In this document: positions 1 through 9,616 of the stretch, piece after piece | Layout of the letters: the number at the start of each line of letters is the position of its first letter | How positions within the stretch are numbered: the stretch's first letter is position 1 | Source: Croceibacterium_B sp035470785 | Lineage (GTDB): Bacteria > Pseudomonadota > Alphaproteobacteria > Sphingomonadales > Sphingomonadaceae | DNA: 24,606 nucleotides | Assembly: GCA_035470785.1 (NCBI GenBank) | Contig: DATIQN010000025.1 | Location: 1 to 24,606, forward strand | Reading direction: 5' to 3' | Program-made: the position numbers and the translations under genes | Notes under the pieces: model-generated | The model's database searches: none | What the model was told of the DNA's origin: nothing | What the model saw: the letters and a program-made list of their open reading frames with translations, nothing else

Positions 1-99
1 GCGCAGCTTTCCGGAACGAGTGTGGCCATGATTGAACGGCACTATGGCCATTTAGGCCGTCATGACGCGGAGCAAGCGCTCGCTCGGCTGGCGCTGTAG
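1..99 (+). CDS. Tyrosine recombinase (phage-type integrase), C-terminal end only
   Basis: The reading frame open from base 1 encodes 32 residues and stops with TAG at 97-99. It contains TSVAMIERHYGHL, the typical end of a tyrosine recombinase, where the Tyr of RHYGHL is the nucleophile that attacks DNA. The rest of the protein lies left of the window, so intactness cannot be judged. A family member would insert or excise a mobile element. The stop codon is directly followed by sequence resembling half of the short repeat found at 126-149 and 1074-1136, so the gene abuts repeat DNA. Identification rests on a short but very characteristic motif. Confidence 0.8.
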   Translation, partial: AQLSGTSVAMIERHYGHLGRHDAEQALARLAL

Positions 100-125
100 C
101 GACCCATTTCGCAATTTGGCCGAAC

Positions 126-149
126 GTCCGCTTTCGACCCAAAGCGGAC
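126..149. repeat. Short dispersed inverted repeat, copy 1
   Basis: Perfect 9-bp arms GTCCGCTTT and AAAGCGGAC enclose the 6-base loop CGACCC. The flanks (CGAA before, ATTCGC after) match those of the copies at 1074-1104 and 1320-1349. A degenerate half unit lies just upstream, at about 101-120. The unit looks like a small dispersed intergenic repeat; its function is not evident. Confidence 0.6.
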
Positions 150-330
150 ATTCGCGACGCAAGGATCGACCGGTCTCGCTCCCGAGCGCTGTGTCAATTG
201 GAGACAAGGGGTTGCGCGAAAGTGCCTACAAAAGAGCATGTTTAACGGTAAGTTAGCGATAGCGACTCGGTTTATGCGCCAACGAGTGGTTGTCAGGGCC
301 AGGCGCTCCTAGTGGTTCGGGGGACCAACA

Positions 331-1008
331 ATGAACAAGATCGCATTGCGCATACTCGCTGCATCGCTTGCTGTGAGCGCATCTGCCGCTGCTAGTGCCC
401 AGGTTTACAACCAGCCTTACGACGGCAGCACCAACGCTTACTCCAGTCAAAATGACACGAGCGGAACGTATGGCAACTTCGCAACCGTCTATGACAATTT
501 CACGCTCGGCAGTGCCACGACAATCACGAACCTCGCTTTCACCGGCGAGTACTTCGATCCACCCACCGTGGGGTCGACAACAGCGTTTAACATCAATTTT
601 TATGCCGATAACGCGGGCCAGCCCGGGTCATCGCTCTGGTCGACTACCATTTCGGGGAACGGCGGTGAATCATGCAATACCAGTGGCACGTTTCCGCTCT
701 GCACTTACGATGTAACGACCAACTTCTCTGCTAATGCGGGGACGCAATACTGGCTGTCTATCGTCCCTGATCTTGCTTTCCCGCCCCAATGGGGCTGGGC
801 ACAGGGTAGTGGCGGCGACAGTATCTCGTACCAGGACTTCTTCGGTGCCCGCAGCCAGCTGAGTAACGACTTAGCCTTCACGCTTAATGGAACACCCGGT
901 GTTCCTGAACCCGCTACATGGGCGATGATGTTGCTCGGATTTGGCTTTGTCGGCGGGGCTATGCGCAACTCGAAGCGTCGCCAGAAACTGACAGTTTCCT
1001 ACGCTTGA
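331..1008 (+). CDS. Secreted PEPxxWA-CTERM sorting domain protein
   Basis: The protein has 225 residues. The N-terminus is a classical Sec signal peptide: a basic start (MNK), a hydrophobic stretch to about residue 20, and an ASAQ-like cleavage site. The mature part is rich in Asn, Thr, Ser, Gly and aromatic residues, as in surface beta-sandwich proteins, but I recognise no enzyme motif. Residues about 191-217 form the sorting tail: VPEPATWAMM, a hydrophobic helix, then RNSKRR. In the PEP-CTERM/exosortase system this tail is cut and the protein is exported to the surface or extracellular polymer. A GGGGGA stretch precedes the ATG, and an intrinsic terminator follows at 1033-1062, so the gene is probably monocistronic. 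Its codons are less GC-rich than those of the housekeeping genes downstream, and it lies beside a recombinase remnant, which suggests an accessory gene. Confidence 0.85.
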   Translation: MNKIALRILAASLAVSASAAASAQVYNQPYDGSTNAYSSQNDTSGTYGNFATVYDNFTLGSATTITNLAFTGEYFDPPTVGSTTAFNINFYADNAGQPGSSLWSTTISGNGGESCNTSGTFPLCTYDVTTNFSANAGTQYWLSIVPDLAFPPQWGWAQGSGGDSISYQDFFGARSQLSNDLAFTLNGTPGVPEPATWAMMLLGFGFVGGAMRNSKRRQKLTVSYA

Positions 1009-1032
1009 TTGCGGCCCGAGAGTAGCAAAGAC

Positions 1033-1062
1033 CGCCGCCTGTCGAGAGATGGGCGGCGTTTT
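1033..1062 (+). terminator. Intrinsic terminator after the PEP-CTERM gene
   Basis: Perfect 7-bp stem CGCCGCC (1033-1039) / GGCGGCG (1052-1058) with a 12-base loop, followed by TTTT at 1059-1062. It lies 25 bases after the stop codon of the PEP-CTERM gene. Confidence 0.75.
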
Positions 1063-1073
1063 GCTGTGAGCCG

Positions 1074-1136
1074 AATGTCCGCTTTCCACCCATTGCGGAC
1101 ATTTGGCGCTCTAGGTCCGCTTTCCCCCCATTGCCG
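1074..1136. repeat. Short dispersed repeat, copy 2 (tandem of two units)
   Basis: The first unit has perfect 9-bp arms AATGTCCGC (1074-1082) and GCGGACATT (1095-1103) around TTTCCACCCATT. After GGCGCTCTA, a second, decayed unit starts with GGTCCGCTTTC. The same two-unit layout recurs at 1320-1378. Confidence 0.6.
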
Positions 1137-1165
1137 CCGTTGGAGAAGGACTCCATACCTGCATC

Positions 1166-1324
1166 GTGCAAGAGTTTGCATCCTATGGAGTTGTGCTGTC
1201 CTTTGGCATCGTAACGGCCATCTCGTTTTGGTGGGAAGGCCAGAGAGGAATCGCTGTGGCGGTACTGCTGCCCGCCCTCATAATAGGCGGTCTCGGCCTG
1301 CTTTCGACATTTGAAGACGAATGA
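1166..1324 (+). CDS. Possible small two-helix membrane protein or gene fragment (52 aa)
   Basis: The frame is open from 1115 with GTG at 1166 as the only usual start codon. GGAGAAGG lies about 16 bases upstream, which is too far for a good ribosome binding site. The product has two hydrophobic segments (about residues 8-22 and 29-47) separated by WWEGQRG, and ends STFEDE. This looks like genuine membrane protein sequence rather than shadow translation. The stop codon falls inside the following repeat copy (GAATGA), and the preceding repeat lies just upstream. It may therefore be a real mini-protein or a remnant of a longer gene cut up by repeats. I recognise no family. Confidence 0.35.
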   Translation: MQEFASYGVVLSFGIVTAISFWWEGQRGIAVAVLLPALIIGGLGLLSTFEDE

Positions 1325-1378
1325 CAGCTTCCCACCCATTCCGGACATTTAGCGCAAGTCCGCTTCCGACCCGAACCG
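1320..1378. repeat. Short dispersed repeat, copy 3 (degenerate tandem)
   Basis: AATGACAGCTTCCCACCCAT followed by TCCGGACATT aligns base by base with copy 2, with several substitutions. AGCGCAA and a second decayed unit, GTCCGCTTCCGACCC, follow. It is in the same orientation as copy 2, so the two form direct repeats of about 60 bp around the 52-residue ORF. Confidence 0.5.
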
Positions 1379-1509
1379 CACCCGCGCAAAGCTTTCGCAA
1401 TCCAACAAAATGACCTGGCCACCGCCTAGTCCAGGAAAGCGGCTGTCCTACACGCGCCCTCGTGCATAAGGGGTGTGATTCGCTTTTGTTCTCAAAGGAG
1501 AAGCGGATC

Positions 1510-1914
1510 ATGGCAGCCCCCGATACCCTCGTTACCGACCCCCTCGACGATTACACGCTCGTTCGCGGCTGGACGCCCGAACGGATGACGCGGTTCCTCG
1601 ATCACCTGGCCCAGAAGGGCAATGTCCAGGCCTCGTGCAAGCGCGTCGTGCTGTCGCGCGAGGCGGCCTATCGGCTGCGGCGGCGCGACCCGCTGTTCGC
1701 GCGCGGCTGGGCGGCCGCGATGGTCAAGGCGCACGATGCCAGCATCGAAGTGCTGGCCGACCGGGCGATCGATGGCGTCGAGGAGCCGATCTATCACCGC
1801 GGCGAGCTGGTCGGCACACGCACGCGCTACGACACCCGCCTGCTGCTCGCCCACATCGCCCGCCTCGCCGCCCCCGCTGGGTTCGCCGAGGCAGGCGATG
1901 GCCTCGTGACCTGA
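1510..1914 (+). CDS. Small HTH-like protein of unknown role (resembles the phage terminase small-subunit fold)
   Basis: The protein has 134 residues. I chose ATG 1510 because AAAGGAG sits 9 bases upstream; an earlier ATG at 1462 has no such signal. Residues about 21-65 read WTPERMTRFLDHLAQKGN, then ASCKRVVLSREAAYRLRRRD. This pattern of short helices and Arg-rich recognition helix is seen in HTH domains of phage terminase small subunits and in small sphingomonad proteins of unknown function. Residues about 88-120 contain EEPIYHRGELVGTRTRYDTR followed by LLLAHIARL, also recurrent in that group from memory. There are no membrane segments or signal peptide, so DNA binding in the cytoplasm is the best inference. 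The gap to the next gene holds a LexA-type box, so the two are probably transcribed separately. Confidence 0.65.
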   Translation: MAAPDTLVTDPLDDYTLVRGWTPERMTRFLDHLAQKGNVQASCKRVVLSREAAYRLRRRDPLFARGWAAAMVKAHDASIEVLADRAIDGVEEPIYHRGELVGTRTRYDTRLLLAHIARLAAPAGFAEAGDGLVT

Positions 1915-1954
1915 CCTGCAGCGCCGCAGTCGCAGCCGGTTGCGGAATTCTTAT

Positions 1955-1969
1955 GTTCCCGCTATGTTC
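1955..1969 (+). promoter_or_regulatory. Putative LexA (SOS) box
   Basis: GTTC (1955-1958), exactly seven bases, then GTTC (1966-1969). This matches the GTTC-N7-GTTC operator known for LexA in alphaproteobacteria. It ends 5 bases before the ATG of the radical SAM gene, where a bound repressor would block initiation. The motif has only eight fixed bases, so chance occurrence is possible; position and the repair-like product raise its plausibility. Confidence 0.55.
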
Positions 1970-1974
1970 CACTC

Positions 1975-3060
1975 ATGGAACGCCGCAAGGACCCTGCCGT
2001 GCATGGCCGCGGAGCGCAGTCGGCCGGGGTGCCCGCGCGCTTCGGGCTGGCGAGCCGCGAGGCCGACGGCGACTGGCGCGACCACGTCGCCGCGCTCGAC
2101 GGTGAGCCGCCCAGGCTGCGCACCACGGTAACCGAGGAGCATCCCAAGACCATCCTCACCTTCAACCAGTCGCCCGACATCGGCTTCGATCGTTCGATCA
2201 ACGCCTATCGCGGCTGCGAGCACGGCTGCGTCTATTGCTTCGCCCGGCCCTCGCACGCGTTCCACGACTTGTCGCCGGGGCTCGACTTCGAGACGAAGCT
2301 GTTCGCCAAGCCAAATGCGGCCGAACTGCTGCGGGCGACGCTGGCCAAGCCCAAGTATCGCCCTCGCCCGATCGCGATGGGCACCAACACCGATCCCTAC
2401 CAGCCGATCGAGCAGCGCTATCGCATCACCCGCCAGGTGCTCGAGGTGTGCCTCGAAACGCGTCACCCGGTCACCATCACTACTAAGTCGGCACGCGTGC
2501 TGCGCGACCTCGACCTGCTCGGCGAACTGGCGAAATTGGGGCTCGTCGCGGTGGCGATCTCGGTCACCACGCTCGACCCCAGGCTTTCGGGCAAGCTCGA
2601 GCCGCGCGCCTCGGCGCCGGCCAAGCGGCTGGCGGCGCTCGGCGCGCTGGCCGCGGCGGGCATTCCGGCGCATTGTTCGATTGCGCCGGTGATCCCGGCG
2701 ATCACCGACGAGTTCATGGAGGCGATCGTCGGTCGCGCTACCGCGCTCGGCGTGCCCAGCGCCGGGTGGATACCCCTGCGCCTGCCGTTCGAGGTCGCGC
2801 CGCTGTTCCGCGAGTGGCTCTCGGTCCATTTCCCCGAGCGCGGCGACAAGGTGATGAGCATCGTCCGCTCGATCCGCGGCGGGCGCGACAACGATCCTGA
2901 CTTCTTCACCCGGATGAAGCCTTCGGGCGTGTGGGCCGAGCTGTTCCGCGCCCGCTTCCGCCTCGCCTGCAAGCGCGCGGGGATGAACAAGCAAAGGTTC
3001 GATCTCGACTGCAGCCAGTTCCGACCGCCCGAGAGCGGCGGGCAATTGCGGTTGCTCTAA
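1975..3060 (+). CDS. PA0069-family radical SAM protein (spore photoproduct lyase related)
   Basis: The protein has 361 residues. The radical SAM cluster motif CX3CX2C is seen at Cys81, Cys85 and Cys88 (YRGCEHGCVYCFARP). It would bind a [4Fe-4S] cluster that cleaves S-adenosylmethionine. The N-terminal HGRGAQSAGVPARF, then ILTFNQSPDIGFDRSINAYR, and the later PIAMGTNTDPYQPIE and APVIPAITD are typical of the PA0069 branch of the SplB-like family. The substrate of this branch is not established. Relatives repair the thymine spore photoproduct, so a nucleic acid repair role is possible. A LexA-type box lies immediately upstream, which fits DNA-damage induction. No clear Shine-Dalgarno sequence is present; ATG 1975 gives the family's usual N-terminus. 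The next gene follows after 65 bases with its own ribosome binding site. Confidence 0.9.
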   Translation: MERRKDPAVHGRGAQSAGVPARFGLASREADGDWRDHVAALDGEPPRLRTTVTEEHPKTILTFNQSPDIGFDRSINAYRGCEHGCVYCFARPSHAFHDLSPGLDFETKLFAKPNAAELLRATLAKPKYRPRPIAMGTNTDPYQPIEQRYRITRQVLEVCLETRHPVTITTKSARVLRDLDLLGELAKLGLVAVAISVTTLDPRLSGKLEPRASAPAKRLAALGALAAAGIPAHCSIAPVIPAITDEFMEAIVGRATALGVPSAGWIPLRLPFEVAPLFREWLSVHFPERGDKVMSIVRSIRGGRDNDPDFFTRMKPSGVWAELFRARFRLACKRAGMNKQRFDLDCSQFRPPESGGQLRLL

Positions 3061-3125
3061 GCGGGCTGCTTGACCGGCTAGAGCCGGGCCCTATCGTAAC
3101 GAGCGTTAGTAAGGGGAAAACGATC

Positions 3126-4316
3126 ATGCAGCTTCGTCACCTTGTCATTGCGCTGCACGTCGCCGCGCCCGCGCCGCTCCTGGCCCAGCAGGCAGACGGC
3201 GCGAAAAGCTGCGCGCCGCAAAATCCATTCGCCGGTCCGGCGTACAAGTCGGTCGAAGTGCTGCCCGACCAGCGCGTCACCTTCCGCCTGTGCGCTCCGC
3301 AAGCGCAAGGCGTGAAGGTCACCAGCCCTGACGTTTCCGACGTGATCCCACAGGCCTTCGCTGCTGGACAACCCAACGGCCTGGCGATGACCAAAGACGA
3401 TACCGGATTGTGGACCGTCATGACGCCCAAACCGATCGCGGCCGACACCTATCGCTACGATTTCGAGGTCGACGGCGTGAAAGTGCCCGACCCCCCAGCA
3501 ACCACGTTCGTCCGCGCCCGCGCCGGTGCAGACTCGGTGATGGAAGTGCCCGGACCTGAGGGAGCGTTCCAGGCCTTCGATCCGAACATCCCGCACGGCA
3601 CGGTGAGCGAGGTCGACTACTGGTCGAAGTCGCTCGGAACGATGCGCCGGGCGTTCGTCTACACCCCGCCGGGGTACCTGAACGGAACGGCGAAGTACCC
3701 GGCGCTCTACCTGGTCCACGGCGCCGGCGACAGCGATGAGGCCTGGAGCCGCACCGGCCACGCCAACCTGATCCTCGACAACCTGATCGCCGCGGGCAAG
3801 GCCAGGCCGATGATCGTGGTCATGCCCAACGGCCACACGCCCGACCGCCCCGGCGCCGACATCCTCAACAACCAGGACTTCGGCAACGACTTCCTCAGGG
3901 ACCTGCTGCCCTATGTCGAAGCGCACTTCCGCACGATCAACACGGCCGATGCGCGGGCAATGGCGGGCCTGTCGATGGGCGGCGTGCATACCTTCAATTA
4001 CGGGCTGACGCATCCCGAGCTGTTCCACTCGTTCGGCATCTTCTCCTCGGGCCTGGCGATCGGCGCCCCCGGCAACGATGCCATCGCGAAGTACAAACAG
4101 GCCAACGACGTCGCGCTCAAGCGCGACGCAAAAGATCTCAGGCTGGTCTATTATGCGATCGGAGCGCAGGACCCGTTCGCCGAGGTGCTGCCGGCGACGC
4201 GCGGAATGCTCGACAAGTACGGCATCAAGTACGTGTTCCACCCCAGCGACGGCGGGCACACGTGGATCAACTGGCGCCGTTACCTCAACGATTTCGCGCC
4301 CAGGTTGTTCAGGTAA
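3126..4316 (+). CDS. Secreted CE1-type esterase (esterase D / feruloyl esterase-like)
   Basis: From ATG 3126 (AAGGGG 9 bases upstream) the product has 396 residues. Residues 1 to about 20 form a signal peptide ending in LLAQQ, so the enzyme is probably periplasmic or outer-membrane exposed. Residues about 35-140 resemble an N-terminal E-set/CBM48-like beta-sandwich (VTFRLCAPQAQGVKV, then DTYRYDFEVDGV). The alpha/beta-hydrolase domain follows from about 160, with YLVHGAG, VVMPNG, nucleophile elbow GLSMGG (Ser283), probable acid Asp349 (GAQDP) and His378 (GGHTW). Family members release acyl groups such as ferulate or acetate from plant polysaccharides, or hydrolyse related esters. The exact substrate cannot be read from the sequence. 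The gene ends 9 bases from the convergent small membrane gene. A longer in-frame ORF upstream overlaps the radical SAM gene and is not the true start. Confidence 0.85.
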   Translation: MQLRHLVIALHVAAPAPLLAQQADGAKSCAPQNPFAGPAYKSVEVLPDQRVTFRLCAPQAQGVKVTSPDVSDVIPQAFAAGQPNGLAMTKDDTGLWTVMTPKPIAADTYRYDFEVDGVKVPDPPATTFVRARAGADSVMEVPGPEGAFQAFDPNIPHGTVSEVDYWSKSLGTMRRAFVYTPPGYLNGTAKYPALYLVHGAGDSDEAWSRTGHANLILDNLIAAGKARPMIVVMPNGHTPDRPGADILNNQDFGNDFLRDLLPYVEAHFRTINTADARAMAGLSMGGVHTFNYGLTHPELFHSFGIFSSGLAIGAPGNDAIAKYKQANDVALKRDAKDLRLVYYAIGAQDPFAEVLPATRGMLDKYGIKYVFHPSDGGHTWINWRRYLNDFAPRLFR

Positions 4317-4324
4317 CGGGGCGG

Positions 4325-4525
4325 CTATTCCATCATCACGAAGATCAGGAACGCCAGGCCGGTTCCGCCGACGAACAGCATCCACGACCAGTAGAAGCGG
4401 ATGTTTTCGAGTTCGAAGTGACGGACATTGAGGATGCCGCCGGTCCCTCCTGCGTGGCCGATAACTGTGCTGACCACCCCCGCGAAGATCGCGCCGAGGA
4501 CCAGCGCTTTCAGAAATGCGAACAT
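4325..4525 (-). CDS. Small two-helix inner membrane protein of unknown function
   Basis: The product has 66 residues. Two hydrophobic segments are visible, about residues 6-24 (LKALVLGAIFAGVVSTVIG) and 45-64 (the YWSWMLFVGG region). The His- and Gly-rich loop between them begins HAGGTGG, and the chain ends VMME. A strong GGAGG sits 7 bases before the ATG. It lies 47 bases downstream of dnaE on the same strand, so it is probably co-transcribed, with a 6-bp hairpin at 4542-4557 in the gap. It looks like a real conserved small membrane protein, but I recognise no family name. Confidence 0.7.
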   Translation of the reverse strand: MFAFLKALVLGAIFAGVVSTVIGHAGGTGGILNVRHFELENIRFYWSWMLFVGGTGLAFLIFVMME

Positions 4526-4572
4526 AAACCCTCCTCCCGCGCGCAGTCTCTACTGCGAAGCGGCCCGAACGT

Positions 4573-8043
<3,471 letters not shown>

Positions 8044-8173
8044 CGCGCGAATGTGTTATGCGCGGAGGGTCCAATCAAGCTATGATCGGCCGGTCGCTGG
8101 GGAAAAGCAGCCGAGGCCTCGAGTTTCCCGAACCACGGCTATTTCTCCAACAACACACACGTGGGGGAAGACA

Positions 8174-8992
8174 ATGGACGATACTGCAAAATCAGGTGGT
8201 TCGGCGCCCGGCCTCGCGGTCCGCGCCAAGGCAATCTTGAAATCGCCGACGACGGAATGGCCGAAGATCGCCAGCGAGTCCGATTCGGTGCAAAGCGTTT
8301 TCACGAGCTATGTGGTGCCGCTCGCCGCCATCGGGCCGATTTGCGGCTTCATCGGCGGCCAGTTGTTCGGCGTCGGGGTGCTCGGTTTTCGCTACCATCC
8401 GACCTTGATCGGAGGGCTGGCGACCGCAATCACGACTTACGTCCTCGCCCTTGTCTCGGTCTTCCTGATCGCTTGGGTGGCGAATTTCCTGGCCGACAAG
8501 TTCGGCGGCCAACAGAACTTTGCGCGCGCCTTCAAGCTTTGCGCCTATGCGCTGACCGCCGGGTGGGTCGCCGGCGTCTTCAACCTGCTGACCTCGCTTT
8601 CGCTGCTCGTCTTTCTGGCGAGTCTGTACGGCATCTACCTGTTCTATCTCGGCGCCACCCCGATGATGGCCGTGCCGCAAGACAAGGCTGCCGGGTATAC
8701 GGCGGTGACGATCGTCGGCGTGATCATCGTCGGTATCATCATCGCCGCAGTGACCGCTCCAATCGCTGCGGTGTTCGCTCCGGCAACCGCAATCGGTGCC
8801 ACTGCGGATAACGGCACGGTCGAGATGAGCGTGCCCGGCTACGGCAAGTTCAAGGTCGAGAACAACGGCAGCAAGCAGACGCTCGAGGTTCCCGGCTACG
8901 GCACCGTGCATGTCACCAAGAACGGCGACACGGTGAAGATCGACGGGCCGAACGTGAACGCCGAGGTCAAGGGCGCCGACGCCGGGAAGTAG
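8174..8992 (+). CDS. Yip1-family membrane protein with a soluble VPGYG-repeat tail
   Basis: I chose ATG 8174 because GGGGGAAG lies just upstream; a longer upstream reading frame lacks a signal. The product has 272 residues. The opening LAVRAKAILKSPTTEWPKIA and five hydrophobic segments between about residues 44 and 205 match the Yip1/YIP1-like inner-membrane domain, whose bacterial role is unknown. After the last helix, residues about 212-267 form a polar, beta-prone tail with two VPGYG units (220 and 239 region), ending VKIDGPNVNAEVKG. The gene is divergent from dnaE with a 130-bp gap and ends 13 bases from the convergent secreted-protein gene. Confidence 0.75.
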   Translation: MDDTAKSGGSAPGLAVRAKAILKSPTTEWPKIASESDSVQSVFTSYVVPLAAIGPICGFIGGQLFGVGVLGFRYHPTLIGGLATAITTYVLALVSVFLIAWVANFLADKFGGQQNFARAFKLCAYALTAGWVAGVFNLLTSLSLLVFLASLYGIYLFYLGATPMMAVPQDKAAGYTAVTIVGVIIVGIIIAAVTAPIAAVFAPATAIGATADNGTVEMSVPGYGKFKVENNGSKQTLEVPGYGTVHVTKNGDTVKIDGPNVNAEVKGADAGK

Positions 8993-9005
8993 CGTTTCAG
9001 CGTAC

Positions 9006-9527
9006 TCAGAGCGTTGCCTTGCGCGGCCAGTAGGTCAGGTCGAAGCTGGTCTGCCACGTCAGGCCGTGGTCGGCGGAGAATTCGCCGAACTGACGCACGG
9101 CGTTACCTTCGACGCGGGAGTACGTCATCCGGGTCAGGCCGTCTTCGCCTTTCGGGCCTGAGTGCGGCCACCAGCCGGTGAGCACCATCGTGCCGCCGGC
9201 CGGGCCGCCATCGAACTCCACCCTGCCGGGGGTCGAGCTGAGCCAGGTCTGGTGCCAGCGGCCCGTGGAAGGCTCATAGTCGCTCAGGCTACCGCCGGCG
9301 GCACCTTTCAGGGGCATCCAGTTCTCGCGGATGGCACAGCCGCCGTAGAGCTTCTCGATCTTGCTGTGGGCGACCAGAACGTCCTTGCCGGCCTGATAAA
9401 CGTCCCATTCCCCGACCCAGAAGTCGAACGCGCCATAGGCCGACCCAGTACATGGCGACGGTGGGGGAGCCGCGGCCTGAGTGGCCGAAACCTGGGCGAA
9501 TAACAGCGCGGTCGCGATTGCCAGCAT
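9006..9527 (-). CDS. Secreted lipocalin-like protein (DUF1579-like), function unknown
   Basis: The product has 173 residues. A signal peptide covers about residues 1-19 (hydrophobic LAIATALLFA, AxA-type site near TQAA), so the protein is periplasmic or secreted. The mature part begins with FDFWVGEWDVY, the W-x-G-x-W pattern that opens the beta-barrel of DUF1579 and related lipocalin-like families. It contains alternating beta-type stretches (TWLSSTPGRVEF, GTMVLTGWW, MTYSRVEGNAVRQF) and ends with LTWQTSFDLTYWP. A GGGGGG run lies about 7 bases before the ATG. It follows lolD on the same strand after 89 bases that contain nested inverted repeats, so read-through from the lol genes may be modulated there. 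The ligand or activity is not identifiable. Confidence 0.75.
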   Translation of the reverse strand: MLAIATALLFAQVSATQAAAPPPSPCTGSAYGAFDFWVGEWDVYQAGKDVLVAHSKIEKLYGGCAIRENWMPLKGAAGGSLSDYEPSTGRWHQTWLSSTPGRVEFDGGPAGGTMVLTGWWPHSGPKGEDGLTRMTYSRVEGNAVRQFGEFSADHGLTWQTSFDLTYWPRKATL

Positions 9528-9554
9528 GGCAGTCCCCCCTTCGGCTGCAATGTG

Positions 9555-9615
9555 CCTCGACCGGGTTCGTCAGCAAACCCGGCATCGACAAGCTGCCGAC
9601 ACAATCCGGTCGAGG
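9555..9615 (-). other. Nested, mutually exclusive inverted repeats between lolD and the next gene
   Basis: Outer perfect 10-bp arms CCTCGACCGG (9555-9564) and CCGGTCGAGG (9606-9615) start one base after the lolD stop codon. An inner 7-bp hairpin, CCGGGTT (9561-9567) / AACCCGG (9576-9582), shares bases 9561-9564 with the outer stem, so both cannot form fully at once. There is no T-run. It could be a 3' stabiliser of lol mRNA or an attenuator-like switch. Confidence 0.4.
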
Positions 9616-9616
9616 T

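Larger units (their letters stand above)
1009..1509. other. 500-bp intergenic accessory stretch with repeats and one possible small ORF
   Basis: This gap holds the terminator at 1033-1062, two related repeat blocks (about 1074-1136 and 1320-1378), a possible 52-residue membrane ORF between them (1166-1324), and the ribosome binding site AAAGGAG of the next gene. I see no long conserved ORF here. Overlapping reading frames on both strands are products of the repeats. Confidence 0.6.

Noticed and set aside
1477..1491. GATT-N7-GTTC as a second LexA box before the HTH-like gene
   Set aside because: Only one half-site matches; the other has two of four bases.
1462..1509. Upstream ATG for the HTH-like gene
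   Set aside because: No ribosome binding site precedes it, while AAAGGAG precedes ATG 1510.
3074..3087. CCGGCT-AG-AGCCGG palindrome after the radical SAM gene as terminator
   Set aside because: The loop is only two bases and no T-run follows.
3078..4385. 435-residue minus-strand frame opposite the esterase
   Set aside because: Shadow of the esterase frame; the plus-strand product has a signal peptide and a full catalytic triad.
8112..8121. CGAGGCCTCG palindrome between dnaE and the Yip1 gene
   Set aside because: Ten-base GC palindromes are expected by chance here, and nothing else supports an operator.
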